Assembly (NCBI GenBank): GCA_944380515.1
Contig: CALWHT010000052.1
Coordinates: forward strand, 1 to 54,811
From: an uncultured Roseburia sp.
Lineage (GTDB): Bacteria; Bacillota; Clostridia; Lachnospirales; Lachnospiraceae
Length of the DNA: 54,811 nucleotides
Direction: 5' to 3'
Both the position numbers and the translations under genes were made by a program. This document shows positions 15,566-24,420 of this stretch, piece by piece (position 1 is the first letter of the stretch; each line of letters starts with the position of its first letter). The notes beneath the pieces are model-generated. The model worked only from the letters and a program-made list of their open reading frames with translations, had not been told where the DNA came from and did not search any database.

Positions 15566-16387
15566 CTATAAAAGCAGCCCGGCAAGCTCCGGCACTGTCT
15601 TCGGAAGCCGCTCCCGCTCCTTCGCCATGCCCCGCTGCCGCAGCAGCTCATACACTGTAAGCAGCATGGGTTTTCTCAGACGCGCCGCGGCAAGCAGGCG
15701 TTCATCAGAAAAAATCTGCTCCGGTGTGCCGTCCCCGATGATTTTTCCGCCGGAAAACACCAAAATCCGCTCCGCAAAGCGGTACGCAAAGTCAACGTCA
15801 TGCGTGGAGAGCACAATCGTCTTCCCTTCCTCCCCAAGCTGCTGCAAAATCTGCTCCAGCATATCGGCGCTGACGGCGTCGAGCGCCGCCGTCGGCTCGT
15901 CAAAAATAATTACCGGAACCTCCATGGCAAGAATGTCCGCAATGCCCACCCGCTTCTTCTCCCCGCCGCTTAAAGCGTGAGGCGGGCGCGTTTCATAGGC
16001 CTCCAAATCCATCTGGCGCAGAGCGGCATACGTCCTTTTTTCCGTCTCCTCACGTGACAATCCCATATTTAACGGGCCAAACGCCACCTCCGCCTTTACC
16101 GTGGAAGCGACAATCTGGCTGTCCGCGTCCTGAAACACAATCCCGACATTCCGAAGCAGCTTTTTTCGGTTCTTTTTTCCGATTGGCTCACCGCGCAGTA
16201 AAATCTCGCCGGACTCCGGCTGACGGACACCGTTTAAATTCAGAAAAAATGTGGATTTGCCGGCCCCGTTTTCACCCAGCACCGCAATTTTTTCTCCCTC
16301 ATAAATGCGCACGGAAACATCCGTGAGTGCCTCTGCTTCCCCATCGTAGGAAAAACACAGATTTTTTACTTCGATCACAGGCTCCAT
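15566..16387 (-). CDS. cbiO: Cobalt ECF transporter ATPase CbiO
   Basis: A 273-residue ABC ATPase from the ATG at 16387 (GGGAGG site 9 bases upstream). Walker A GENGAGKST, Q-loop VFQDADSQ, signature LSGGEKKR, Walker B VIIFDEPTAALD and switch His in STHDVDF are all intact. The VFQDADSQ sequence is typical of ECF-type ATPases. It energises CbiMNQ cobalt import. Its start lies 2 bases after the cbiQ stop. The frame extending to 16444 runs inside cbiQ and is not used. Confidence 0.93.
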   Translation of the reverse strand: MEPVIEVKNLCFSYDGEAEALTDVSVRIYEGEKIAVLGENGAGKSTFFLNLNGVRQPESGEILLRGEPIGKKNRKKLLRNVGIVFQDADSQIVASTVKAEVAFGPLNMGLSREETEKRTYAALRQMDLEAYETRPPHALSGGEKKRVGIADILAMEVPVIIFDEPTAALDAVSADMLEQILQQLGEEGKTIVLSTHDVDFAYRFAERILVFSGGKIIGDGTPEQIFSDERLLAAARLRKPMLLTVYELLRQRGMAKERERLPKTVPELAGLLL

Positions 16388-16389
16388 CT

Positions 16390-17178
16390 CTACAATCCTC
16401 CCATCAACAGCGCCGCCATAGTGACGTAAAGCGCCCCGTACCAAAGCTGCCCGACGGTCAGCCGTTTTCTCTCCTCCCAGAAACGGCAGCCTCCGTCATA
16501 GCCTCTGGCCTCCAGCGCATCATAATAAAGCTCGGAGCGTTTCATGGAAAGCAGCAGCAGATTGGCAAGCGTACTGCCGAAGGTGCGCAGCGATGTCTTA
16601 AAATCACGGTAGCCGAGCCTCGCATATGCCGCTTCCCGCTGCCGCGCACTGATGTCAAACAGCAGAAAAATATAGCGGTAAATCAAATGCATCAGCTCTA
16701 TCATAAGCGCCGGGATACGCAGTCTGCGCAATACCGCAAGAAGCTCCCCCATCGGCGTGGAAAGCGTCATCATAAAGACCGCGCTGACCGCCCCGAGCGC
16801 CTTTAAGCCAAGCGTAACCGCAAGCGAAAGTCCCCGCTCTGTGACGCAGACAAAGACTCCGCCAAGCCGCAGGGTCGCAAGCGTTCCGCCGGGAACCTCC
16901 CCCGAAAACTCCAACGCAACCGCCAGTCCTCCCAGCAGGATAAACGTTGCGGGAATCCCCAGCAGGCGGATATAATCGCGCAGCCGCACGCCTCCCTTTC
17001 CCACCGTAAGCAGCAGCATATAAAAAACCGTGCCAAGGGAAACGGCCGGTCGGTCTGCCGCAAGAACGGCAATGAGCGCCGCAGCGGAAAACAGCACCTT
17101 ATAACTGGAATTCCAATCCCTCATCCCCGAAAGATACGCATAGGAATCAATTGATACGTGTCTGTGCTCTCTTTGCAT
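16390..17178 (-). CDS. cbiQ: Cobalt ECF transporter transmembrane subunit CbiQ
   Basis: A 262-residue membrane protein from the ATG at 17178 (AAAGG site 9 bases upstream), overlapping the cbiA end by 32 bases. It contains helices around 30-125 and the cytoplasmic coupling motif ALEARGYDG near residue 225, which contacts the ATPase in ECF transporters. MHLIYRYIFLLFD is also typical. The reading frame continues upstream to 17358 inside cbiA, but that region lacks homology to CbiQ. Confidence 0.9.
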   Translation of the reverse strand: MQREHRHVSIDSYAYLSGMRDWNSSYKVLFSAAALIAVLAADRPAVSLGTVFYMLLLTVGKGGVRLRDYIRLLGIPATFILLGGLAVALEFSGEVPGGTLATLRLGGVFVCVTERGLSLAVTLGLKALGAVSAVFMMTLSTPMGELLAVLRRLRIPALMIELMHLIYRYIFLLFDISARQREAAYARLGYRDFKTSLRTFGSTLANLLLLSMKRSELYYDALEARGYDGGCRFWEERKRLTVGQLWYGALYVTMAALLMGGL

Positions 17179-18559
17179 ATTCTTTTGCCTTTCCCAAAAA
17201 TCTCCGGACAAATTCCGGGTTGGATGCATAGTAAAGATGCGGAAAGCCCAGCCACTGCGTCTCCCCGTGAAAAATGCAGTCCCAGCCCTTTCCGCTGACC
17301 GGCTTTTTCGCGCGGCACCCCGTCCCGTTATTTTCACTGTCAAAATAATGGAACTCATGTCCCCGGATTACGTCTCCCCGCGGCAGGAAAATTTCTTTTT
17401 TCTCCTGCAATTCGACATACCCGAAACGCACCGGCCTGCCCGTATAAAAACAGGCCCCCGGTACGATGCCGGCCATTTTATGCCTCCTTTTCTCCATATC
17501 CTCCAATTCCTCGTGAAGATACAAAAATCCTCCGCACTCGGCGGCTGTCGGAAGCCCGGCGGTGATCTTTTCGCGCACGTCCGCCAGCATGGCGGCATTT
17601 TCGGCAAGCTCCCCCGAAAAAAGCTCCGGGTAGCCGCCGCCTAACAGCAGGGCATCGGCCTCCTTGGGGATTTCCTTATCGCGGAGCGGGGAAAAAAACA
17701 AAAGCCTGGCCCCCGCGTTTTTTAACATCCGCAGATTATTCTCGTAATAAAAGCAAAACGCCTCATCACGGGCAACCGCTATCTTAACCTGCGCCCGCGC
17801 TGCCTCCTTTCGGCGCACGGAAGCCTCCCGCTCTTCCGAGACCGGAAGTGTTTCTTCCTTATATAGTGGCACCGCGCCGTCCGCAATGGCGAGCAGACGC
17901 CCAAGATCGACAGTCTGCCGGAGCACGGCTGCCGCCTCGGCAAGCTGTTTCCGAAGCCCCTCCTGCTCCCCAGGCAGCTTTAGGCCAAGGTGCCGGCTCG
18001 TAAGGCCAAGCTCGGGCAGCTTCGGGACATATCCCAGCAGCTTTGCCGGAAACGTCCGCTCTATCTCCGGCCGGATTGTCTCATAAAACGCCTGTGTCAT
18101 ACGGTTTAAGATAATTCCATGTATCAGCCCTTCGGTGTCATAGGATAAAAATCCGGCAATCAGGGGAAGCACGCTCCTTCCCATGCCGTGCGCGTCAATC
18201 ACCAGAATCACCGGCGTTTTCGTCGCCTTTGCCAGATGATAGGAGGAACCCTCCTTACGGATGCCTCCAAGCCCGTCATAGAGTCCCATCACTCCCTCCA
18301 TCACCGCCAAATCCGCGCCCTCCGCCGCTTCCAAAAAAAGCCGGCGCGTCCCGCCTTCCCCGGTAAAAAAGGTATCGAGATTTTCCGACGGAACGTGAAG
18401 CACCGTGCGGTGAAACATCGGGTCGATATAATCCGGCCCGCATTTAAATGCCCGAAGCCTTTTGCCGTCCCTCTGAAACGCTGCAAGCAGGGCACAGGTC
18501 AAAAGCGTTTTTCCGCTGCCGCTGCCCGCCGCCCCGATTAAAATTCTTGGAATATGCAT
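17147..18559 (-). CDS. cbiA: Cobyrinate a,c-diamide synthase
   Basis: A 470-residue enzyme from the ATG at 18559 with an ideal AAAGGAGG site. The N-terminal ATP-dependent half has the P-loop GAAGSGSGKT and DYIDPMFH; the C-terminal glutaminase half has the nucleophile Cys in TAAECGGFLYL and the HEFHYFD motif. It amidates the a and c side chains using glutamine and ATP. It follows the cbiJET fusion after 25 bases. Confidence 0.93.
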   Translation of the reverse strand: MHIPRILIGAAGSGSGKTLLTCALLAAFQRDGKRLRAFKCGPDYIDPMFHRTVLHVPSENLDTFFTGEGGTRRLFLEAAEGADLAVMEGVMGLYDGLGGIRKEGSSYHLAKATKTPVILVIDAHGMGRSVLPLIAGFLSYDTEGLIHGIILNRMTQAFYETIRPEIERTFPAKLLGYVPKLPELGLTSRHLGLKLPGEQEGLRKQLAEAAAVLRQTVDLGRLLAIADGAVPLYKEETLPVSEEREASVRRKEAARAQVKIAVARDEAFCFYYENNLRMLKNAGARLLFFSPLRDKEIPKEADALLLGGGYPELFSGELAENAAMLADVREKITAGLPTAAECGGFLYLHEELEDMEKRRHKMAGIVPGACFYTGRPVRFGYVELQEKKEIFLPRGDVIRGHEFHYFDSENNGTGCRAKKPVSGKGWDCIFHGETQWLGFPHLYYASNPEFVRRFLGKAKEYAKRAQTRIN

Positions 18560-18584
18560 AGCCGTCCTCCTTTCCTGCCTTTTG

Positions 18585-20669
18585 TCAGGGCTGCTTTTTC
18601 CCCGCAAACCGGAAGGCTGCCACAAACACGGGATTTTCTGCCCGCATCAGATGATAGCTGCCCGCCTGCTTTGCGCGGCTTACCGCCACCTGTACGATTT
18701 CCTGCTCCTCTGCCTTACACTCCTTTAAAATAGAAGTGATTTCTCCGATTGTCTCCAGCGTGACGGCATTTATCACAACTCGAAGGCGCGGATTTTTTTT
18801 GAACAGAGCCTGCAAAATCTCCCCAAGCCTTCCGCCGCTTCCGCCGATAAACGCATGGGTGGCCGCGGGCAGCTGCTCAAACGCTTCCGGCGCTTCCCCG
18901 CAGATAACGGAAACATTCGTCAGACCGAACCGTGCGCAATTTTTCCGTATCAGGGCGGCAGCCTTTTCACTGCGCTCCACGGCATATACCTGAATTTCGG
19001 GCGAGAGCCTCGCCGCCTCGACCGCAATGGAGCCTGTACCGCTTCCGATGTCATAGAGCACGGCATTTCGTGAAAGCCTCAATTTACAGACCGACACCTC
19101 CCGCACCTCCTCCTTCGTCATCGGCACTTCCTCCCGGCAGAACGCCTCATCCGGCAGCCCGTGCGTCAGACAGAAGTCTTCCCGCTCCCACTCTGCGGCG
19201 GCAGGATTTTGAAGCAGACAGGTATAAAGCCCCTCCTCCGCCAATCCGGCGCTCTCCCGCGGCGTGAGCGTTAAGATTTTTTCCTCCGGGCAGGATAACG
19301 CGAAACCGGCCGTGACCGTCACCCCGGTAAGCCCGCATGAAAGCAGACCTTCTCCGATACGGCGCATATCGGCCGCCCCCGACGTAAGAGCAAACACCTT
19401 TCGGTGCGTTTTCACCAGCTCCATAAGGGTGTGAAGCCGGTCGGCTCCGTGCAGACTGACCACGGCGGCATCCTGCCAGGATGTGCCAAGCTTTGCGGCC
19501 AGATAGGATACCGAGGAAATTCCAGGACAGACACGCACCTCCGCTATCCCCTGCTCCTGCCAGGAAAGAGCCTCCCGATACAGCTTTTTGGCACCGCTGT
19601 AAAAGCCTGTATCTCCCGAAAACAATACAACTGCGCGAAGCTTTTTGCCCGGCTGCCTGTCCCTCTCCCGCGAGAGGAAGGGCAGAATATCCTCGGCAAG
19701 ATACCAGGGCCTGCGCACCGCCGCAGTATTCCAGCGCTCCGGCACGGCCGCAAGCAGACGCTTTGCCCCGAACAAATAGTCCGCCTCCGTCACCGCCCTG
19801 CGTACCTCCCCGGTGAACAGCTCGGGATTCCCCATCCCCGCGCCCGCCAGAGTAAGCTCCATTTTGGGGCGCACCAGCGTTTTGCCGACAAGGCGCTCTA
19901 TGCACGCGAGCAGCTTTTCCATATTTCCACCCGGGGCGCGCCGCAATCCGTATTCGGGATTTTCGACCACAAAAACGGAAACACCGAGGCTTTGCGCCGC
20001 CCGGATTTTTTCCGGATAACCGCCCGCCGCTCCGCTCTCCTTTGTCACCAGACAGCAAATTCCAAGCTGCCTTAGCAGCGCGGCGTTCAGCTCCTCCGAA
20101 AACGGCCCCTGCATTGCGATAATCTGCTTTCCCTTAAGCCCCTGCTCCATACAGAGGCGCAGGCTCTCCATTCCGGGCAGCACCCGGACATAAAGACGGT
20201 TTCTGACAGCCTCGTCGGCACAGTAGCGCCAAAGCTCGTTGCTTCCCGTCGTGAGCAAAATCGTACCGTTCGTCTGCGCCAGCGCCCGCGCACAATCCGC
20301 ATGGCTCTGAAAACAGGAAACGCCCTCCCCGAAGCCCTCCGGCTCGGACAAATCACGAAGCAGTCGGTAATACGGCAGTCCACAGTGCTCCGCCGCCAGG
20401 CTGATATGCCGGGACGCCAGAACCGCATAGGGATGAGTCGCATCCACCACCGCCAGAAAACGCGGCTTCCCGTCCTCTCCCATGCACAGGTGCTCCATTT
20501 CCTCACGGTTCAGTCTTCCTTTCCGCACGGTGCGAAGTCTGCCCGGCTCCATAACCGCCTCACCGTAATCCGTTGCGACGCAGACAGTCGCCGGAATCCC
20601 CGACGCGTCCAAAATATCGGCAAATTCTCTTCCCTCCGTCGTACCGGAAAAAATCAAGATTTCGTCCAT
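18585..20669 (-). CDS. cbiJET: Trifunctional CbiJ-CbiE-CbiT fusion
   Basis: A 694-residue protein with three enzyme domains. Residues 1-262 are cobalt-precorrin-6A reductase (CbiJ/CobK: LIFSGTTEGREFADIL, DATHPYA, TTGSNELW). Residues 270-495 are the CbiE methylase (LAGAGMGNPELFT, VLFSGDTGFYSGAKKL, CPGISSVSYLAAKLG). Residues 497-694 are CbiT, C15-methylating and decarboxylating (SRNAVLYDIGSGTGSIAVEAA at 533-552, then HAFIGGSGG). CbiET fusions (CobL) are common; addition of CbiJ at the front joins three consecutive steps in one chain. The ribosome site is GGAGG. No frameshift is visible. Confidence 0.92.
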   Translation of the reverse strand: MDEILIFSGTTEGREFADILDASGIPATVCVATDYGEAVMEPGRLRTVRKGRLNREEMEHLCMGEDGKPRFLAVVDATHPYAVLASRHISLAAEHCGLPYYRLLRDLSEPEGFGEGVSCFQSHADCARALAQTNGTILLTTGSNELWRYCADEAVRNRLYVRVLPGMESLRLCMEQGLKGKQIIAMQGPFSEELNAALLRQLGICCLVTKESGAAGGYPEKIRAAQSLGVSVFVVENPEYGLRRAPGGNMEKLLACIERLVGKTLVRPKMELTLAGAGMGNPELFTGEVRRAVTEADYLFGAKRLLAAVPERWNTAAVRRPWYLAEDILPFLSRERDRQPGKKLRAVVLFSGDTGFYSGAKKLYREALSWQEQGIAEVRVCPGISSVSYLAAKLGTSWQDAAVVSLHGADRLHTLMELVKTHRKVFALTSGAADMRRIGEGLLSCGLTGVTVTAGFALSCPEEKILTLTPRESAGLAEEGLYTCLLQNPAAAEWEREDFCLTHGLPDEAFCREEVPMTKEEVREVSVCKLRLSRNAVLYDIGSGTGSIAVEAARLSPEIQVYAVERSEKAAALIRKNCARFGLTNVSVICGEAPEAFEQLPAATHAFIGGSGGRLGEILQALFKKNPRLRVVINAVTLETIGEITSILKECKAEEQEIVQVAVSRAKQAGSYHLMRAENPVFVAAFRFAGKKQP

Positions 20670-20683
20670 GGCCTTCCTCCCCG

Positions 20684-21448
20684 CTAAACCTCCCGCGCAT
20701 TTATCTCCCCGCGCTGTTTTACCTCATAGCCCCGTCTTGTTACCAAATGTCCTCCAAGCACCTCCGTCGCCGAGCTGCCGACAAACACGGTGGTAAACAT
20801 ATTGACCCGGCGCTCCCCAAGCTCCCCGAGCGTGCAGATTTCGATGCTTTCCTTTTCCCTGCCGATATTTTCCACATAGCCGCAGGGTCTTTCCGCCGGC
20901 AGTCGCTCCAGCAGAATGTCACAGGCCCGTTTTAAATAATCCGCCCGCCTGTGGCTCGCGGGGTTATAAATCGCAATGGCAAAGTCTCCCTCCGCCGCCG
21001 CAATCAGCCGCGCTTTAATTTTTTCCCACGGGGTCAGAAGATCGCTTAAGCTGATGACACAGAAATCATGGTTCAAGGGTGCGCCGAGAAGGGCCGCTCC
21101 GCCGAGAGCCGCCGTCACTCCGGGAAGCACCGCAAGCTCACAGTCGGGATAAGCCTCGCCGAGCTCATACATCAGGGAGGCCATGCCGTAAACCCCGGCG
21201 TCCCCGCTGCAAATCAGCGCTACCCGTTTTCCCTCCCGCGCCTTTTGAAAGCACAAAAGACAGCGCTCCTGTTCCTTTCTCATCGGTGTGGAAAGCATTT
21301 CCTTTTCCGCAAAGGCCTCTCCCAGCAGGTTTAAATATACCGGATAACCGACGATAGTATCACAGTCCCGCAGGATCTCATACACCTGCTTCGTCATCAG
21401 CTCCTCCGCACCGGGCCCGATTCCCACAATATAAATCTTATGCTTCAT
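20684..21448 (-). CDS. cbiH: Cobalt-precorrin-3B C17-methyltransferase
   Basis: A 254-residue tetrapyrrole methylase of the CbiH/CobJ branch. Motifs are YIVGIGPGAEELMTKQVYEI, ICSGDAGVYGMASLMYE, PGVTAALGGAALLGAPLNHD and the FAIAIYNPASHRR segment typical of CbiH. In the anaerobic route it methylates C17 and drives ring contraction with delta-lactone formation. It overlaps cbiG by 11 bases (ATGAAGCATAA), so translation is coupled to the next enzyme of the pathway. Confidence 0.93.
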   Translation of the reverse strand: MKHKIYIVGIGPGAEELMTKQVYEILRDCDTIVGYPVYLNLLGEAFAEKEMLSTPMRKEQERCLLCFQKAREGKRVALICSGDAGVYGMASLMYELGEAYPDCELAVLPGVTAALGGAALLGAPLNHDFCVISLSDLLTPWEKIKARLIAAAEGDFAIAIYNPASHRRADYLKRACDILLERLPAERPCGYVENIGREKESIEICTLGELGERRVNMFTTVFVGSSATEVLGGHLVTRRGYEVKQRGEINAREV

Positions 21449-22505
21449 CCCACGTCACACTCCATTTCCTCTTTGCTACGGCAAGCGTCATTCCCTCCCG
21501 CGCCGTTTTGGCAAGCAAAAGCCCCTCATTGCCGTCCGCCCGGCACGCCGCAATCGCCGCCCGCTCGCAGACATTATCCACGCCGACCCGGCTCTGCACA
21601 AAATCCGAGGCGGAAAAATCACCCGGCACGCGCGCCAGCGCCTCGCTGCCGTACGTTACAAACGACAGGCGGTATTTGTCCGCAAATTCCAGAAATCCCG
21701 GTTCCTCCCGTTTGCAGTCTATCGTAGCAAGCGCGGCTGCCGCCTGTATGGGGAGCCCCAGCTTCTTTAGCTCCGCCTTTACAAACGCCTCGATTTGCGC
21801 ACATGTCTTTCCTTTTTTACAGCCCATCCCGAGCACGAGGCAGCGCGGAATCAGCCACAGAACCGCCCGCCGCCCCGCAAGTCCAATCCATATATCCGGC
21901 ATGTCCCATGCGCCGTCCTCTCCCGTGCCAAGGACACACACTCCGTCCGGCACCGTCCCCGCGATTTCCCGCTCGCAGGCAGCCGTCACCTGCCTCCCGG
22001 CAAGCAGCCGGGCGGACACTGCTGCAATCCCTTCTTTATTAAAAACAGAAAGACCATTTTCCCGCGCGAACACATCAACGGCAAAGCGGCCATTGACATC
22101 GGTCGCCGTCGTGATGATTGCCCGCGCGCCCAAAAGCTCCGCAAGACAGTTTGCAAGACGGTTTGCCCCTCCCCAGTGTCCCGACAGAATCGGAATCACA
22201 TAGCAGCCCGCCTCGTCCATGACCAGTACCGGTATATCCGTAAGCTTGTCCCGAATGGCGGGTGCCGCCGCACGGACCGCAATCCCGCAGGCTCCGATAA
22301 ACAGAATGGGAATCTGCCGCCGGAAACGCTCCGCGGTCCACTCGTATATACTTTCCTCCACCGGCTGCACGCCGCTCTCCTTACGGCTGCCCCTGTGCTT
22401 TGTATACAAAACCGCCTCGCCAAATCCAGACTCCCGCAGCCGCAGTGCAGTACGCACGGAAAGCAGGAGGCCGCGGTCCGTAAAGCTGATGACATCAATC
22501 CTCAT
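21438..22505 (-). CDS. cbiG: Cobalt-precorrin-5A hydrolase CbiG
   Basis: A 355-residue protein from the ATG at 22505 (AAGGAGAG site 6 bases upstream), overlapping cbiF by 11 bases. The N-terminal and central part has LFIGACGIAVRAAAP, then VLVMDEAGCYVIPILSGHWG and ANRLANCLAE. The C-terminal domain has LGMGCKKGKTCAQIEAFV and TIDCKREEPG. CbiG opens the delta-lactone and releases acetaldehyde, a step unique to the anaerobic pathway. The longer frame to 22754 is shadow sequence inside cbiF. Confidence 0.92.
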   Translation of the reverse strand: MRIDVISFTDRGLLLSVRTALRLRESGFGEAVLYTKHRGSRKESGVQPVEESIYEWTAERFRRQIPILFIGACGIAVRAAAPAIRDKLTDIPVLVMDEAGCYVIPILSGHWGGANRLANCLAELLGARAIITTATDVNGRFAVDVFARENGLSVFNKEGIAAVSARLLAGRQVTAACEREIAGTVPDGVCVLGTGEDGAWDMPDIWIGLAGRRAVLWLIPRCLVLGMGCKKGKTCAQIEAFVKAELKKLGLPIQAAAALATIDCKREEPGFLEFADKYRLSFVTYGSEALARVPGDFSASDFVQSRVGVDNVCERAAIAACRADGNEGLLLAKTAREGMTLAVAKRKWSVTWDEA

Positions 22506-23265
22506 GGCCGCTCTCCTTCTTCTTTCGGAACTCTGTCTCGAAATCCGGCGCGTAAAGCCGGGACCGGCTGCCGCCTCCCGCAAGTACCTTCCCCACAAGC
22601 ACCAGCGCTGTTTTCGTAATATGGTGTTCCTCCGCCGTCCGCGCAAGCGTGCCGACCGTGCAGCGATAAACCTCCTCCTCGGGCCAGGTGGCCTTATACA
22701 CCAGCGCCGCCGGTGTGTCCGGCAGATAACCGCCGTCCATGAGACGAGCGGCAAGCTCGGCCATTCTTGCGGTACTCAAATAAATTGCCATTGTCGACCC
22801 GTGCGCCGCGAAGCTTTCAATGCTTTCTTTTTCGGGCACCGGCGTTCTCCCCGCCATGCGGGTAATAATCAGGCTCTGGGAAATGCCCGGTACGGTATAT
22901 TCCAGGTTCAGCGAAGCCGCCGCGCCGAAGCAGGCGCTCACTCCCGGACAGCTCTCATAGGCAATCCCTGCCTCCCGCAGCAAATCCATCTGCTCTTTGA
23001 TGGCGCCGTAAAGGCTGGGGTCACCGGTATGCAGCCGCACCGTCAGCCCGCACCGCGCCTCTGCCTTTTGCATGACAGAAAAAATCTCCTCCAGCGTCAT
23101 TTCGGCGCTGTTATATACCGCACATTCCTTTTTTGCATAGGAAAGCAGCTTCGGATTCACCAAAGACCCCGCATAGATAATGACATCCGCCTTTTCCAAA
23201 AGACGCATCCCGCGGACAGTGATCAAATCCTCCGCGCCGCTTCCCGCTCCAACAAAATAAATCAT
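22495..23265 (-). CDS. cbiF: Cobalt-precorrin-4 C11-methyltransferase
   Basis: A 256-residue methylase of the CbiF/CobM branch. It has YFVGAGSGAEDLITVRGMRL, then IYAGSLVNPKLL, HTGDPSLYGAIKEQMD and CPGVSACFGAAASLNLEYTV. The TPVPEKESI segment is also typical. It adds the C11 methyl group. It overlaps cbiD by ATGA at its start and cbiG by 11 bases at its end. Confidence 0.94.
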   Translation of the reverse strand: MIYFVGAGSGAEDLITVRGMRLLEKADVIIYAGSLVNPKLLSYAKKECAVYNSAEMTLEEIFSVMQKAEARCGLTVRLHTGDPSLYGAIKEQMDLLREAGIAYESCPGVSACFGAAASLNLEYTVPGISQSLIITRMAGRTPVPEKESIESFAAHGSTMAIYLSTARMAELAARLMDGGYLPDTPAALVYKATWPEEEVYRCTVGTLARTAEEHHITKTALVLVGKVLAGGGSRSRLYAPDFETEFRKKKESGHED

Positions 23266-24389
23266 TTTTCCTCCATCACCCGGCGCAGCAGATCCTTTGC
23301 GCCGTCACTTTCCGCCAGTGAACCGTAGCGGCTTGAATACAAAATACATTCCACGTCAAGCCTGCCATCCGCCCTCCGCTTCAGATGAAACATTATTTTT
23401 TCCATCAAATCCCGCATCGCCGGTTCTAAGAGCCGTTTCTCCTTTAAGATTTGCACGGCCTCCTCGGTGACGGCACACGCTAAAATATCACGCGCCGTAT
23501 CCGCGTCCGCCCCGGCGCGAAGCGCGGCCGCAGCCATAAGCTCCGCCCGGCAGTCTCCCTCCCTTGAATGCGTGTTAAGCATACCGCCTGCGGCCTTTAC
23601 CAGCTTTCCGATATGCCCGGTCAAAAGCAGTCCCGAAAAACCGCACTCCGCAGCCATGTCAACGGTATCCCCGATAAAATTGCTGCATTTTACGCTTTGC
23701 TCCAAATCGTAGCCGTAGGTGCGCTTCATATATTCCAGACCGTAATTTCCGGGGGCTGCCGCAATAACGCTGCGGCCTTCCGCCCGCCTCTGTCCAAGCT
23801 CAAGGCGGATAGAATCGAGCAGCGCCTGTGTGCTCATCGGTTCCACAATGCCGCTGGTTCCGAGAATGGAAATTCCCCCGATGATGCCGAGCCTCGGATT
23901 GAACGTGCCCGCGGCAAGCTTCTCTCCCTCCGGCACCGACAGCTCCACCGTCAGGCCGCCTTGATAATCAGCCAGCGCGCAGACCTCCGCGACCTCCTTT
24001 TGAATCATCTGCCGCGGCACCTCATTGATCGCCGCTGCGCCCACAGGCTGGTTGAGTCCCGGCCTCGTGACAACTCCGATACCCGCCCCGCCGACGATTG
24101 CAATTCCGGATGACTCCGGCTCCCCGGTGTTTCTTTTTCCTTTCCGAAAAGAAACCTCCGCAACGATTTTGCTCCCCGTGGTGATATCCGGGTCGTCCCC
24201 GCCGTCCTTTATGACCGCGCAGCGCACCCGGGCTTCACTGCGGTGAATATCCGTAATCCGGGCACGGTAGGGAATTCCCTTTGGGGTGTCAATCACAATT
24301 TCCGTTTTTTCCCTGCCAATCAGCAGCATATAGGCGGCGGCCTTTGCGGCGGCTGCCGCGCAGCTTCCGGTCGTAAAGCCGTAACGCAT
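23262..24389 (-). CDS. cbiD: Cobalt-precorrin-5B C1-methyltransferase CbiD
   Basis: A 375-residue protein starting MRYGFTTGSCAAAAAKAA, the classic CbiD N-terminus. It is followed by GDDPDITTGSKI, the Gly-rich IVGGAGIGVVTRPGL, and the C-terminal half with APGNYGLEYMKRTYG and LLTGHIGKLVKAAGGM. It methylates C1 in the anaerobic pathway and has no counterpart in the aerobic route, so it fixes the pathway type. Start: GGAGG, 9 bases upstream. Confidence 0.95.
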   Translation of the reverse strand: MRYGFTTGSCAAAAAKAAAYMLLIGREKTEIVIDTPKGIPYRARITDIHRSEARVRCAVIKDGGDDPDITTGSKIVAEVSFRKGKRNTGEPESSGIAIVGGAGIGVVTRPGLNQPVGAAAINEVPRQMIQKEVAEVCALADYQGGLTVELSVPEGEKLAAGTFNPRLGIIGGISILGTSGIVEPMSTQALLDSIRLELGQRRAEGRSVIAAAPGNYGLEYMKRTYGYDLEQSVKCSNFIGDTVDMAAECGFSGLLLTGHIGKLVKAAGGMLNTHSREGDCRAELMAAAALRAGADADTARDILACAVTEEAVQILKEKRLLEPAMRDLMEKIMFHLKRRADGRLDVECILYSSRYGSLAESDGAKDLLRRVMEEK

Positions 24390-24420
24390 TGCCCTGTCCT
24401 CCGTTTCTTCCAGCCAGGTT

